Of a stretch of 64,000 bases of DNA, positions 51,972 to 63,033 are shown piece by piece. The DNA is from Setoptus koraiensis (taxonomy: Eukaryota > Arthropoda), in contig CM106586.1 in assembly GCA_048013815.1 (NCBI GenBank), forward strand, positions 4,340,001 to 4,404,000, given 5' to 3'. Position numbers and translations under genes: made by a program. The notes below the pieces were generated by a model. It saw only the letters and a list, made by a program, of their open reading frames with translations. It did not search any database and had not been told where the DNA came from. How positions within the stretch are numbered: position 1 is the stretch's first letter; the number at the start of each line of letters is the position of its first letter.

Positions 51972-54947
51972 TTACACGTTCCTCTCAGCTCGACTGTTTC
52001 GCTTTTTAGCCGACACCTTATACATGCGTGTCTGTGGAGTTCCAGGCCGTACGTCATCATAAATGCTATTATGGTCGCTGTAATAATCGTGTATTTTTTG
52101 CGAGTTTCTCCGCTGTCTTTCTCGTATATGAGCTCTCTTAAAAATCCATTCGGAATTCTTGCTGGAATCCATGTTGTCATATAAGGCATGGAAAATTGGA
52201 TAATGATTACGGCGATTGCCGCGCAAACGCTTCCGTTGTTTCGCACGCTTATAGTACCATGCATCATCAAGCTTATCGTTCAAGTCGCTTGTATCACCCA
52301 TCTTTTTTGAGTCTTGAGTGAATGATTCCTCTCTAGCATTAGGTGGACTCTTTATTGAGTATTGAGTAGTTGTTTCACCATTTTTCATTTCATCATAATT
52401 GCGTTTGAAAAATTTCGATCCAATCAGAGATTCATAAAGCGTATCGAATTCATGTAGTATTGTATCGACGTCTGTAGGCTGATCCTTAGATGAATCTTCA
52501 ACACCAATCAAGTTTCTGATGGCAATATCGGCCACCAATTCGACGGATTGCAGCACTAGATTCGACCATAGATCGTGTTTTGAATGAGATAGTTGCAAAG
52601 CGTTACTACCTATCTGCCGATGTTTTGATCGAATGATGGACTCATTTTGCAGCAACTTTTCTGTATATTTTCTGATGTGAGGTATATTGGATACTGCGCT
52701 GGAGTTACTTCTCAATTTTGTTAGACCCCTTACACCTGGAACATGTACAACGTTATTTTCTTTTTTTAAAGTTTTTGGCGTTGACGGAGCAAACCATCTC
52801 TTGAATTCCAGGCAACCGAGACTCTTAGGTTGCATTTTCACATCACTCTTGTTCATTTTGTCCGAATCGATTTGTCGAGCATCTCTTTTATATGTTTGAG
52901 GCATTAAATACAACGAACTTGGTGGTGATTTGACAAGATGGTGCGAAGAATTCCGATTTGGGGAAGTTCTGTTCGCGACTAGATCCTTTTGAGTCCAACG
53001 CAGCTTCGCAACCGTGTCTCTCAATTCATCGTTTTCTAGTAACAGGTGATCTAAGCTCTTTTTGAGCAGATTCATTCCATCCTCGACAGACTTCAACTTT
53101 GGCCCCAGATTGTTCATTTGCTCATCTAAGGGCAGAAAATCTAATACTACATTTGCTTTTGGATCCATTGATTTCAAAGCAATAGCAACGGATCTGGAAA
53201 TATGATTGTAGAACTGTTTGAATTGGTCATTCTCTCGATCAAGCTGCTCCAATTCAATGAGCTGTTGCATATACATGGTACCAGCTTTTTTGCTCAAAGT
53301 ATCCTTGATGGCGTCGTTCTCTCTCTGTAGTTTGGAAATTTTCATCTCCAAACCTATCATTATTTGTTGATATTCTTCATCTCTAGGTTGACTTAACCGT
53401 TGCATCAACTCTATGTTTTCGGCTCTCAATTGATTCACAGTGTCTTCAAGACGCTTATTGCTGCGTCGTGCCTCAACTGCATCTAGGTATTCCACTTGAT
53501 TGAATAATGTAGTTAATTTCAGGCCGGGATTTGTGTAGCGGTAATATTTAGCTATAAAATTGTCGCCAATTCTGTTTCTAAATCGCTTTATCAAAGTTCT
53601 CAAGTCTAAATTGTGATAGATTGCCAAAGCATCGATCCGGTTTCTCCAATAATTCTCTCGACTATAACAAGCAATTGCTTCTGGCGACCCACTAAGTTCA
53701 TCCACACCAGCTGAATTTTTGTCGTTCCTCTTGTTTTGATTATAAGATTTTTTCCTCCTATCATTCTGATTAATCTGAGAACTATAGTACTTGATGAAAG
53801 AAGGACTCTGACGTTGTAAACACGTGATAAGTTCATCATGTAGTTCCCTGATTGCTGCAATCTGAAATTCACTAAGTGAAATATCAGCATCGTTATTTGA
53901 ATGACGGGATTGTTGCACGGGTGCATTGTGGCTTCTAAATGAAGTTGTTTTCACATCAACAATTTTTGACCAGTCGAGAGAGCTAAAGATGGTCATCAAG
54001 GTTGGAAATAGAAACATCAGTGAAAAAGTTAAGATTGTGGCTAGAACAAATATGGCTTGAGGTACTGAGTCAATATAGACGAAATCTTTTGCATAAGAGC
54101 TTCTCCAAGAGCTACATTTGATTTGCTTATTAGGTGCCTTACTAACGATGCTGAGATTTGCATCTTTCGACTTCGCTTTCGGTGATAATCCATGATGGCG
54201 ATGCTTTTGTACTTTTACTTTGATTTTTTTTACATTGATTGGTTTGTATTTATATTTAGATGCATCAATTTTTGGTTTGCGCTTGGCACTTTCAGAGTCG
54301 TCGATATTTTGAAAATCTTCTTGCAATTCAAACAACGCATCATCAACTTTTTCTAATTTATCTTTATTATCCACAACATTTCGCATGAAATCTTCTATAT
54401 CGCCCTCGCTATTGTCGTTGTCGGTCAAAAAGTCCATGCCTTCATAACTAGAGATAGAGTTAGACATATTTGTACTACCGACACTGTCGGCAGAGGACAT
54501 TTCTGTTCGATTATCATAATCTTCGTCGTCCTCATCATCACCATCCTCAATATCTGAGCTCATGTCGTCAGTGTCAGTAGTGTATTGATAATCTGATTTT
54601 GAAAATGTTGAGCAAGATGCAGATTGCTTGTTTACGTTCTCACTTAGACTATCAAGAACACTCTTGATGTTGTTTAGGTTCGAAACAGTGGAGCACGAAT
54701 TAAGTGGGACTTTTTGCTCTTTTGTGACTCGACTTTCCTTTGCACTAGATATACTACCATTATTGCTATTGCTTGGACCACTGGTCAAATCATCACCATG
54801 GTCTTGCTTATCGTTGTAAGCATCTTCAACCAAGTTAACAAGGGACGATGAATTGGATGAGGAAGATGAGGTTGGTGGTGGAGAGACTAGAGTCCAATCA
54901 TCATGATCACTTCCAGATAGATTGTTGTTTTGTTTTTTGTTATTCAT
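51972..54947 (-). CDS. CCPG1-like single-pass membrane protein with coiled coil, 991 aa
   Basis: One exon from ATG 54947. The N-terminal 290 residues are acidic and disordered and contain, near residue 16, DDWTLV, which fits an LC3-interacting motif (acidic residues, then W-x-x-V) and resembles the WTVI motif at the start of CCPG1. A single hydrophobic segment at about residues 296-330 (AIFVLATILTFSLMFLFPTLM) follows a basic patch. A coiled coil spans about residues 485-590 (SNKRLEDTVNQLRAENIELM, then KISKLQRENDAIKD). The C-terminal region is basic, with RERQRRN and KRKRLRGNRR-like stretches. The order (disordered cytosolic part with LIR, one membrane span, coiled coil, C-terminal part) matches CCPG1, an ER-phagy receptor, and its paralogue PBXIP1. 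Sequence similarity outside the motif is low, so the family call rests mainly on architecture. It is divergent from the pocket-protein gene. Confidence 0.55.
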   Translation of the reverse strand: MNNKKQNNNLSGSDHDDWTLVSPPPTSSSSSNSSSLVNLVEDAYNDKQDHGDDLTSGPSNSNNGSISSAKESRVTKEQKVPLNSCSTVSNLNNIKSVLDSLSENVNKQSASCSTFSKSDYQYTTDTDDMSSDIEDGDDEDDEDYDNRTEMSSADSVGSTNMSNSISSYEGMDFLTDNDNSEGDIEDFMRNVVDNKDKLEKVDDALFELQEDFQNIDDSESAKRKPKIDASKYKYKPINVKKIKVKVQKHRHHGLSPKAKSKDANLSIVSKAPNKQIKCSSWRSSYAKDFVYIDSVPQAIFVLATILTFSLMFLFPTLMTIFSSLDWSKIVDVKTTSFRSHNAPVQQSRHSNNDADISLSEFQIAAIRELHDELITCLQRQSPSFIKYYSSQINQNDRRKKSYNQNKRNDKNSAGVDELSGSPEAIACYSRENYWRNRIDALAIYHNLDLRTLIKRFRNRIGDNFIAKYYRYTNPGLKLTTLFNQVEYLDAVEARRSNKRLEDTVNQLRAENIELMQRLSQPRDEEYQQIMIGLEMKISKLQRENDAIKDTLSKKAGTMYMQQLIELEQLDRENDQFKQFYNHISRSVAIALKSMDPKANVVLDFLPLDEQMNNLGPKLKSVEDGMNLLKKSLDHLLLENDELRDTVAKLRWTQKDLVANRTSPNRNSSHHLVKSPPSSLYLMPQTYKRDARQIDSDKMNKSDVKMQPKSLGCLEFKRWFAPSTPKTLKKENNVVHVPGVRGLTKLRSNSSAVSNIPHIRKYTEKLLQNESIIRSKHRQIGSNALQLSHSKHDLWSNLVLQSVELVADIAIRNLIGVEDSSKDQPTDVDTILHEFDTLYESLIGSKFFKRNYDEMKNGETTTQYSIKSPPNAREESFTQDSKKMGDTSDLNDKLDDAWYYKRAKQRKRLRGNRRNHYPIFHALYDNMDSSKNSEWIFKRAHIRERQRRNSQKIHDYYSDHNSIYDDVRPGTPQTRMYKVSAKKRNSRAERNV

Positions 54948-55623
54948 GATTGTTTTCCTTTTTGTTGGTCGCTTTTATTGGTGAGCTCCGAATTGATAAC
55001 TGTTTCGTGGATTTGTTTGTATGATCATTTACGAGTTTATAATATAACATTAGGCAACTATCTATCGTCGTTCATTTCGTTGCATCTCACTGAAAACTTT
55101 TTCCCTGAGCGCTTATCAGAAGCAATTTGTTTTGATCCGATTTAGTTGTTTAAGCCTAAAATAGATAACTGTATCCTTGGGCCAATTTTTTAACGAATAT
55201 TGTCGTTATGTCTGTGGCAATAATGCAGATGTTTTCGTTTGTTTCATTCGAATGTCGATGGTGTCCATTCCGTTAGAGCGCTTAGTTGTAGTTTGAGAAG
55301 GAACATGAATACGAGATAATACTTTCCTTTCTCACACTGCAATAGTTGGATAGCCAGCCAACGTTATAGAATATCATTCAGATTTGCGATAATACGCACA
55401 ATATTTCATCAGTTTATTGTATGGCTCAATGTTGTTGTTGTTGTTTTCTTTGGGCGAGTTCGAACGACTCGTTTCGTACAGCGCAACTCTGCTAGCGTTT
55501 CATCGTGCGTTGTTCACAAGAGCACACATTCGCAAGACACAACAACAAGGTATAGGCCAAGCAAAGCTAGATCGACCAACAGCAGCAGCAACAACAGCAG
55601 CACCACCAACACCATCAACAGCG

Positions 55624-55656
<33 letters not shown>

Positions 55657-56598
55657 ACAGATCGCACACTGTCACAGTCTATGCGAGTCGCAACTTGTGA
55701 GAACGAGCACACGAACAGAATGCACCATGTGTGCGTTGCACCACAAGGCCTGCACATGGTGCGCAGCTTTGTTCTCTGCTGTTTGCTACCCCCAACTTTA
55801 AAGGGCCCTCGTTCCGTGTCCATCTGTGCACAAATTCATGCGCTCGTTTTTCTTTGTCCGCTCAATTTTGTGCTGCCATGAAGCTGGCAACACTGGCTGG
55901 CAGCCGACGAGTGCAAACGACGGTGCGACGGTGCACGGTGTCTCGCACCATGGGCGTCGAGGGCACGCACTGTAACACACCCACTGTGTGCGAAACGCTA
56001 GCTGGCACTGCCAACACTGGGCTTTGTGTGGTGAATTTTTGGCGCGCAAATTCGCTTTCGTCACACACGGCGTGCTTTGTGCGTTGGTCTGTTTGTCTGT
56101 GCAAAGAGTGTAAAAGTGAAGGTGCAGTGGATTTCAACTAAACGACGAAATTTCATTTTGGAATGCTCAACTAATAAGTTCAGCGGCACGCTGCAAAACA
56201 CACCGGCGAGAACGCATTAATAATGCAAATCTAGTGATTGTTTAAATCCCCAACAGTGAATTGGTAGCAAAAATCGACAGTAAATTTGTCTCTTTGGTTG
56301 AGCATCGCTGTGCCGGGCCCTATAAGCACACCGACACACTATAATCGAAGCAGACGGTCGAACAAAGAGCGAAACGATTGCCGCGCACAGTCGATGCAAA
56401 AGTTGCTCATTGTTTCCACTGTTAACATAGAGCAAAAAGAGAGATATTCACAATTCTGTGCTATAATGCTGTCGCCGCTGTTACTTAAAAACCAACACTA
56501 GACGCTCACTCCCAGAAGATCAATCTCATCATTTTTTATAACATTTATTGTTGTAATAACCACATTTTGTTCCTCGCTCCCACCATCGACCAATACAA
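54948..56598. other. Promoter region between divergent CCPG1-like and pocket-protein genes
   Basis: 1.65 kb with no supported gene. CAA/CAG and ACA triplet runs lie at about 55578-55665. The frame across 55417-55881 has no ATG at its start and encodes mainly poly-Thr from those triplets. GC content rises between 55.4 and 56.4 kb. Confidence 0.45.
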
Positions 56599-59500
56599 AT
56601 GAATTATACAACAATGGATCAATTAACCAAACGTTATAAAACCTTATGCAACGACCTTAATTTGGACAAGGCTACAGCGGATGACGCTTGGAAGACATTT
56701 AAAAAATGTGAGACAGAGTTTATTTTGGAGGGCGACAAATTGCACTGGCTAGCATGTGCCATTTATGTTGGCTGCCGAAAATCTGTCACTAACAACAACA
56801 ACACTAACACCAACAACCTATCTACTAGAAGCCATCAACAACAATCGCTCAACATTGAAACAAATTGCTTATCACTAACACGATTATTGAGATCTTGCAA
56901 ATTGAATCTTGTTGAATTTTTTAGTAAAATGAAAAAATGGTTAGACATGACTAACATGCATAGTTTTAGATGCAAATTAGAACATCTTGAGAGAAACTTC
57001 AATGTCTCAGCTGTAATCTATAAAAAATATCAACCAATATTCATGGACGTATTTCAAGAATTTAAGCAAGTATCAAATATTGCATCCTTGGAGGTCGCAT
57101 CGGAAAACGATGAAGCTAATCCTTCGTCTGACCAAGAAGTTAAAACCAAAGATGATGATGATCGAAGCAAATCATCCAAGATCAAAACTAAAGCGAAAAA
57201 GACACCAGCAGCTCCCAGTGGTGCTCCATCCAAGAAACAGATATCTGTCACTCCAGCTGAGATATTTGCATTCTGCTGGACCCTTTATGTCAACGTAAAG
57301 GCCAACTATTCTACGATAAGCGATGATCTGGTCAACTCATACCATCTACTACTAGCCTGCGTCGATATTTGTCACGCAAACGCCTTGGAATGCGAAAATA
57401 GCTCTGAGTTACTGAACCCAAAGTTCCCCCAGTTATCATCCGAGACAAACCAGAATGCATCATCGCCAACATGCATACTAAAAACATTGTGCAATAGATG
57501 GGATGGAATGGTCGTTGAAGCCAAGGGTATACGCGAGCACTGGCTCAGACCTTTCCTCAAGAAACTCATCGACAAGAAAGTTCTAAGATGCCAAGATCAA
57601 CAAAATTTTACTGGATTCTTTGATATATCAAACTTCGAACACAACATTAAACAAATTACCCGTGAACATGATCATTGCGTATTGAATATTGGAGACTTCG
57701 ATGAGAGAATTTTCTTGCGCGATAATGCCACTGAAGAATTGGGAACACCTGCTTACAGCTTTGAGGATTTGGATAAAATTATATCACAACGACATGTCTC
57801 GTCGAGTAACTCAATAATCCCGCAGACTCCACTCAGTAACCGTCAATATCTGAACAATCGAGAAATCGGTTCTATGACACCTGTTTCGAATGCAACTCAA
57901 AGTGTTAATAGATTACATGCCTTATTAGTTAATCGTAAAGATGTACCTAGCCAAACATTGGAGAATATTTTCGAATTGTGTGAATCTTCGTCATCCTCTA
58001 ACCTCAAGGAATCTATCTTAAAGCGTGTAGATGAAATGGGGCAGACATTTGTGGCTGCATATACATCCAATGATTCCGATCAACAAGCAGTTGACTTAGC
58101 TAAGAAGCGCTTGGATTTGGGACGAAAACTTTATTTTAAGGTCCTCGAAGAGATCATGCTTCGAGAACAAAAGCGACTACCAACAGACAAAATTGAGGAT
58201 AGTTTAAATAATCTCCTCAGTCATGAAATTTTCCATGTGTCTCTATTCGCCTGTTGTATGGAGATCGTTTTAGTATCATACAATGCGGTCAGAATCTTTC
58301 CTTGGATATTAGACGTTTTCAAAGACTTCAGAGGCAGTAAGTTATATCCGTTCGCATTCTACAAAGTGATCGAACCTCTGATTAGAGAAGAAGAAGGTCT
58401 ACCTCGTGACGTGGTAAAACACCTGAGCTCCATTGAGGAAAAAATCCTTGAAAGTATGGCATGGGAATCTTATTCTCCTCTCTGGACCGCAATTGCGACG
58501 AACGGTAGAATTCCAGCCTGTCAAGATGTTGTTTTGCCTCCAAGTAACACCGATCATAATCCACCAGGAATGTCACCCTTGTCATTCCTCAAGCGTAGAG
58601 AAGGATTTCAATCGCCCATATCGACATCAGATAGATATTCCCACACAATAGAAAGTGGGGCTCGAAGAAGATTATTTACATCGTCTACACCTGTTGTCAA
58701 CGAGCAAGCTTCCACTGCAGTTTCGAACTCGCAACAAGGTCAGAGGATACAATTAGCTTTCCCCACGAAAACTTCCTCTGGAATAAAGTATGTTAGATTG
58801 CAAGCCATTATGCCCGTGAATCAGGCAGGAAACAACACCACTAATGCCACACAAGCTCGAGAAACCGAAACATCAGCCCTACCTATCCGTCCAGCAGTGA
58901 AACTGAACCCGGTGAATATATTTTTCAGGAAGGTCTATTATCTTGCACAACTCCGCTTCCGTGATCTGTGGGATAAATTGAACATTTCTGATCAGGACCT
59001 CCAGCGAAAAATTTGGACTCTTTTCGAAAATCAGTTGAGAAATCACACCAATCTCATGAAGAATCGCCATCTCGATCAAATGATAATGTGTGCTATCTAC
59101 GCAGTAATAAAAGTGTGTAAAACCGAGCAAAGCTCGAACTTCTTCAGAGAAATCATGAAAGCATATAGATTACAACCTCAAGCATCAAATCCTGTATATA
59201 GAAACGTCCTTCTGGCCACCAAAACCGTGCCTCAGCAAACCATTGGGAAGAGTCCCAAAAGTTATGAATCCCCTGTTCAATCAGTTGCGGAGGCGCCACG
59301 AGGAGACTTGATACAATTCTACAACGATGTCTATGTGCCACAAGTCAAGCAATTCGTGAGAGATTACGCTACTCAACCGGACAGTTCATTGACATTATCA
59401 CCTTTACCACGCATGAATACGAATCCTATGTCTCCTTGGCGCAGGGTCTCCCCTCAGCACTCTGTATACGTATCACCTTTAAATAGTTCCTTAATTCCAA

Positions 59501-59700
59501 AATCACCAGGACGTCCGCTCTCATATAGCTTCCAACGTAGCCCAGCCAAGGACTTACGTATAATTAATAACATGATCAACCGCGACAAGCAACGCACCAT
59601 CAGTAAACGTATGTTTCAGGACGAGCTGTTTGAGAATAACTCAGGCAAGAGATGGTGCGGCTTTGAAGCAGGAACAAAGAAATTAAACGATATATATTAA
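56599..59700 (+). CDS. Rbf: Retinoblastoma-family pocket protein, p107/p130 class, 1033 aa
   Basis: A whole pocket protein in one exon from ATG 56599. The N-terminal cyclin-like region begins around residue 45 (LHWLACAIYVGCRK). Pocket A starts near residue 408 (TPLSNRQ, VNRLHALL) and includes LYFKVLEEIMLREQKRL and FPWILDVF, then FYKVIEPLIREEEGLPRDVV, which match p107/p130 more closely than RB1. A spacer of about 130 residues follows. Pocket B runs from about residue 769 (VNIFFRKVYYLAQLRFRDLW) through MIMCAIYAVIKVCK to FYNDVYVPQVKQF. The C-terminus has SP sites (LSPLPR, MSPWRR, KSPGRP) for cyclin-dependent kinases. The known family represses E2F targets and binds LxCxE proteins. The stop lies 105 bases from the convergent MED22 gene. 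The last 36 codons are copied again at 62926-63033. The symbol follows the fly gene and is by homology only. Confidence 0.95.
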   Translation: MNYTTMDQLTKRYKTLCNDLNLDKATADDAWKTFKKCETEFILEGDKLHWLACAIYVGCRKSVTNNNNTNTNNLSTRSHQQQSLNIETNCLSLTRLLRSCKLNLVEFFSKMKKWLDMTNMHSFRCKLEHLERNFNVSAVIYKKYQPIFMDVFQEFKQVSNIASLEVASENDEANPSSDQEVKTKDDDDRSKSSKIKTKAKKTPAAPSGAPSKKQISVTPAEIFAFCWTLYVNVKANYSTISDDLVNSYHLLLACVDICHANALECENSSELLNPKFPQLSSETNQNASSPTCILKTLCNRWDGMVVEAKGIREHWLRPFLKKLIDKKVLRCQDQQNFTGFFDISNFEHNIKQITREHDHCVLNIGDFDERIFLRDNATEELGTPAYSFEDLDKIISQRHVSSSNSIIPQTPLSNRQYLNNREIGSMTPVSNATQSVNRLHALLVNRKDVPSQTLENIFELCESSSSSNLKESILKRVDEMGQTFVAAYTSNDSDQQAVDLAKKRLDLGRKLYFKVLEEIMLREQKRLPTDKIEDSLNNLLSHEIFHVSLFACCMEIVLVSYNAVRIFPWILDVFKDFRGSKLYPFAFYKVIEPLIREEEGLPRDVVKHLSSIEEKILESMAWESYSPLWTAIATNGRIPACQDVVLPPSNTDHNPPGMSPLSFLKRREGFQSPISTSDRYSHTIESGARRRLFTSSTPVVNEQASTAVSNSQQGQRIQLAFPTKTSSGIKYVRLQAIMPVNQAGNNTTNATQARETETSALPIRPAVKLNPVNIFFRKVYYLAQLRFRDLWDKLNISDQDLQRKIWTLFENQLRNHTNLMKNRHLDQMIMCAIYAVIKVCKTEQSSNFFREIMKAYRLQPQASNPVYRNVLLATKTVPQQTIGKSPKSYESPVQSVAEAPRGDLIQFYNDVYVPQVKQFVRDYATQPDSSLTLSPLPRMNTNPMSPWRRVSPQHSVYVSPLNSSLIPKSPGRPLSYSFQRSPAKDLRIINNMINRDKQRTISKRMFQDELFENNSGKRWCGFEAGTKKLNDIY

Positions 59701-60147
59701 TATTGAATCGCACACTTTATGAAAATATATATTATTATTCACATTTGCATGTAATCATAAGTAAATTTGATCAACTATAATTTTCCTTTTCACTGTGTCG
59801 GTTTTTTAACTTTTTGTTAGTTCTAAGTCGTAAAGCAACACCGCCATATCGTCTCTCAACTGAACTAGCTTCTCATCAATGGCTTTGATTGCGGTTGGAT
59901 CTGATTTCGCTTCGATAGACTGGTTGATTAAAGTAAAATCGTTGATGATGTAAAAATTCCTTATATCTGCGATCAAGGTCATCAGCGATTGAAACGATCG
60001 GACAATTTCGGCTGCTCGTACTTGCACTTCGAATGTAACATGTTCAGATTTAGTATTGAGAATTTCGGCAAATTTATCCTGGATGTTGCGGACATTGTCC
60101 TTGAGTTGTTTCTGGTAGTCCTTTAGAGTGAGATCCTGAGAAGACAT
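59593..60147. repeat. Duplicated segment, left copy
   Basis: These 555 bases recur at 62926-63480, a constant shift of 3333 bases with no insertion or deletion. They hold the last 36 codons of the pocket protein, the 105-bp gap and all of MED22. By eye the copies differ at three bases, all in or just after the pocket-protein tail; the MED22 part looks identical. The match ends exactly on the MED22 ATG. Confidence 0.95.
59806..60147 (-). CDS. MED22: Mediator subunit 22 (Surf5), copy 1
   Basis: 113 residues, starting MSSQDLTLKDYQKQLKDNV and containing the helical MED22 core (FEVQVRAAEIVRSFQSLMTLI, FYIINDFTLINQSIE). The known protein is a small helical subunit of the Mediator head that pairs with MED11. 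The ATG at 60147 is used because the frame upstream has only a GTG. The length is slightly below the usual 140 because the C-terminal tail is short. It converges with the pocket-protein gene and is followed upstream by ARL2 on the same strand. An identical copy lies at 63139-63480. Confidence 0.93.
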   Translation of the reverse strand: MSSQDLTLKDYQKQLKDNVRNIQDKFAEILNTKSEHVTFEVQVRAAEIVRSFQSLMTLIADIRNFYIINDFTLINQSIEAKSDPTAIKAIDEKLVQLRDDMAVLLYDLELTKS

Positions 60148-60301
60148 GTGGTTAAATATGACAGACACGATAGGTCTTATCTTAATCTACACACGATTCA
60201 GTTAGTTTTAGCGTAAATGGTGTTTCACGCTGCTATATTAGTAAAAGATTTTAAACATTTCCAAAAAATACAATATAAAAGATGAAATCATACTTTATTA
60301 T

Positions 60302-60856
60302 CTAACTGTGATGATAGATCCTGGAGCCGATATCACCAACCAACCAGTCTATTGATTCGATAACATTCTTTCCAGTCAAAGCGCACACAGGGAATATTTG
60401 CCAATGATGAGTCTTGATTGTGTCCAATTGGAGCAGTTGTTGCAGCTTCTCGCTTGATAAAGCTCCTGGTAGATCCTGTTTGTTGGCTAAAACTAAAAGT
60501 GAGGCACCTGCCAACCTCTCTTCCTTGAGAAGATCGTGCAGTTCGTCTTTGCAGAGTTTTAATCTCATTGTATCGGCGCAATCAACAATCCATACAAGAC
60601 CGTCTGTAGATTCGAAGTAATTTTTCCAGTACGATCTGAGTGATTTTTGTCCACCTACATCCCATATATTGAGGCTGTAATTCTCATATTGTAGAGTGCT
60701 TATTTTGAAGCCCAATGTAGGTGACACCTGATTTACATCATCTCCGCTGAGTTGTTTTACCAAAGTCGTTTTTCCTGCGTTATCGATACCGAGTATAAGT
60801 AGCCTCATCTGACGCTCTTCTCGACGTATCTTCTTGAGAATCTTGTGTAATACCAT
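60302..60856 (-). CDS. ARL2: ARL2 small GTPase, 184 aa
   Basis: An Arf-family GTPase of exactly the human ARL2 length. Walker A is GIDNAGKTT, followed by the switch region [11 protein letters not shown], the switch [22 protein letters not shown], which is typical of ARL2, then [11 protein letters not shown] for base binding. It starts [15 protein letters not shown], as in ARL2, without a Gly at position 2 for myristoylation. The known protein binds tubulin cofactor D, BART and PDE-delta and acts in tubulin folding and release of lipid cargo. The ATG at 60856 is chosen; the frame continues upstream only to a TTG. Single exon. It lies between MED22 and CDC5L on the same strand. Confidence 0.96.
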   Translation of the reverse strand: MVLHKILKKIRREERQMRLLILGIDNAGKTTLVKQLSGDDVNQVSPTLGFKISTLQYENYSLNIWDVGGQKSLRSYWKNYFESTDGLVWIVDCADTMRLKLCKDELHDLLKEERLAGASLLVLANKQDLPGALSSEKLQQLLQLDTIKTHHWQIFPVCALTGKNVIESIDWLVGDIGSRIYHHS

Positions 60857-60914
60857 AGTAATAATGGGGATATATTTAGATTTACAGTAAAGTTCAGCCA
60901 AATGTGAAAAACAA

Positions 60915-62762
60915 TTACTTTTTTGCCATTTCCACTTCGTTTTCGCGTGGTAATTTTGAATTTTGGCTTGATTTTGAATTTCGCACTTTATCGAAAGCTT
61001 CTTGTAAGAGATGCTCTCGGGTCTTGAGCTCCTGAATTTGGACGTTCAATTTATCTACTTTTCTCTGGTTGGCCAATATTTCATCTGCTTGTTGCTTCGT
61101 TATTGAGTTTAATTTTATCTCAGACTGATGAATTTTCTCAATGATTCCGTTGATCTTGTCAACCAAAGACTTGGCCCTGGCTTGGTAGCCTCCGAGTAAG
61201 ACCCACAACTTGGCCTCCGATTTTGAATTTTTCTTTGTCTCTCTACAAAATATCGGTTTGTATGAGTCGTAAGGCTCCTGAGCCTGCTTCAAAAACAAAT
61301 GTGTATTTTCTTGAGTGATAAGATTCGAGAAAGGCTTGTGGATTTTTCGTTGAGAATCTCCGGGCTTAATCTCAGACTGTACCAATTGCTTGGCCGACAA
61401 TAAATCTTTGATAGAGATGACTTCGTAAGGATATTTTTCCAGAAATTTTCTGTGCAAATTATCAAGATCTACACCCGATCTCAGTTTTAGTGTGGCTTCA
61501 ACCTGTTGTTCTTCCGATTTCTCATTCAGAGCATCATGGTGCATCATTGTGAGAATCTCTTTCCTCACTGGCGACGGTGCATTCGGAAAAAAATCATCGC
61601 TCACCTCTAAAGGAATACTCGAGGCCAATGGACGCGGTAAATTGAGTTGAACTGACCGCGATTTCGTTTTGAAGAATTCCAACCACCCCTTCTCTTCTGC
61701 CGTTCTCCTTAACTCGTCAAGGTGAGCCTCATCGGGGATTATCGCGCCAGCCTCGTCATCACTAAATTCTTCTTCAGGCTCATATTCATTCAACAAATAT
61801 TCATTCTGAGGTTCGGGTAATGCGTCAAGTAAATTTCTCACTTCTTCCCTCTTCTCCTCCGTACTTTCTTTATAGTCAAAAAATTCTGGATCTGGAGGGA
61901 CAAGTGGTCGCCTTTTTGGTTTCATTGGCTCCAAAAATTTGTTTGTGGACTTTTGTTTATCTTGCTTTCTGAGCTCCTCTTCTTTCTCACTTCGCAATTC
62001 ACCATCCATATGCTCCTGGCGTAAACGTTTGAAATCAAAGTCTTTCGGATTATAAGCTTCTTGTGATGTGTTGTAGAGACCAGTGGGCACAGGTTTTTCG
62101 AACGGAATCTCAGCATTGTAGTCAATTCCATATTTCTTCTTCTTTGGAAATAAACTGACCCCGATACCCGCCATCCTTAGTTCCCTAGCTTTACCTAATG
62201 CAGCAAGCCTACGCGCCTCCTCTAACTGCTTTTCTCTAGCTTTTCTCTTAGCCTTTTTACCTTGCGTATTGGCTAATCTGGCGCGAGCCTCACTCAACAT
62301 TTCCAATTCATCTTGGTCCATATCTTGTGGGTCAGGTCTAGCTGGCTTAGTCTCTGGATTTGGATCAATTTCTCCAGGTCTCAGGCGCCGAGGATCGTCG
62401 GCCAGAGATGGTATGGCATCGTCGCCTTCTTCCTTCTTCTGAGCTTGGTCCAACAAATATTCGTAATGTTCCAGACATTGTGAAGCTGTTCGTCCGATCG
62501 AGCTAGCGATCGTTCTCCATTGCGTTGGAAGTATTTTGGCCAGATGAAGCAATTTTTCTTCTTCCTCTCTACTCCATTCGGTTTTTTTAATAGATGGATC
62601 TAACCATTCATTCCAGCGAGCCTTACATTGCTTGGCTGATTTTCTATGCAATAATGATGCAACACGAGACCATTGATTTAGACCATATTTAGAAACTGCA
62701 ACCTTCAGGATTTCGTCCTCAGTGTTCCTCCAGACACCACCTTTTATCATAATACGAGTCAT
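60915..62762 (-). CDS. CDC5L: CDC5L, Myb-domain core subunit of the NTC spliceosome complex, 615 aa
   Basis: The first 115 residues are two Myb repeats with the CDC5 start ([18 protein letters not shown], then [13 protein letters not shown]), the second repeat [17 protein letters not shown], and the family sequence [14 protein letters not shown]. It is followed by the conserved [20 protein letters not shown] block, a basic helix ([20 protein letters not shown]) and [21 protein letters not shown] coiled C-terminal part binds PRP19 and PLRG1 in the known protein. The length is 615 against 802 in human, so the middle linker and C-terminus are shortened. Single exon from ATG 62762. Its partner PLRG1 lies at 26.9 kb in this window. 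About 58 bases separate it from the ARL2 start on the same strand. Confidence 0.97.
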   Translation of the reverse strand: MTRIMIKGGVWRNTEDEILKVAVSKYGLNQWSRVASLLHRKSAKQCKARWNEWLDPSIKKTEWSREEEEKLLHLAKILPTQWRTIASSIGRTASQCLEHYEYLLDQAQKKEEGDDAIPSLADDPRRLRPGEIDPNPETKPARPDPQDMDQDELEMLSEARARLANTQGKKAKRKAREKQLEEARRLAALGKARELRMAGIGVSLFPKKKKYGIDYNAEIPFEKPVPTGLYNTSQEAYNPKDFDFKRLRQEHMDGELRSEKEEELRKQDKQKSTNKFLEPMKPKRRPLVPPDPEFFDYKESTEEKREEVRNLLDALPEPQNEYLLNEYEPEEEFSDDEAGAIIPDEAHLDELRRTAEEKGWLEFFKTKSRSVQLNLPRPLASSIPLEVSDDFFPNAPSPVRKEILTMMHHDALNEKSEEQQVEATLKLRSGVDLDNLHRKFLEKYPYEVISIKDLLSAKQLVQSEIKPGDSQRKIHKPFSNLITQENTHLFLKQAQEPYDSYKPIFCRETKKNSKSEAKLWVLLGGYQARAKSLVDKINGIIEKIHQSEIKLNSITKQQADEILANQRKVDKLNVQIQELKTREHLLQEAFDKVRNSKSSQNSKLPRENEVEMAKK

Positions 62763-62874
62763 TTGTCGTTTAACAATACAAAATAAATATAAAATAAATT
62801 ACATGTATGTAGTGTAGTCAGAGATCTTTTGAATGTCAATTGCTTTCCAAGTTACAGTGATTCTATAACACTCC

Positions 62875-62892
62875 GGGGGGTGGGGGGTGGGG
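62875..62892 (+). repeat. G-rich tract
   Basis: G6-T-G6-T-G4 on the plus strand. Able to form a G-quadruplex with short or bulged loops. It lies 113 bases upstream of the CDC5L start and 34 bases left of the right-hand duplicated segment. Confidence 0.7.
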
Positions 62893-62925
62893 TAAGAGAG
62901 CGCGTGTTCCATACGCAGAACCGAG

Positions 62926-63033
62926 CGCACCATCAGTAAACATATGTTTCAGGACGAGCTGTTTGAGAATAACTCAGGCAAGAGATGGTGCGGCATTGAA
63001 GCAGGAACAAAGAAATTAAACGATATATATTAA
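62926..63033 (+). pseudogene. Pocket-protein C-terminal fragment
   Basis: The last 36 codons of the pocket-protein gene, with two substitutions (Arg to His, Phe to Ile), including the stop. It has no start and is not connected to any frame on its left. Carried along with the MED22 duplication and not expected to be functional. Confidence 0.9.

Noticed and set aside
55417-55881. 154-codon frame with poly-Thr
   Set aside because: Starts at TTG and its middle is the reading of an ACA/CAA triplet tract.
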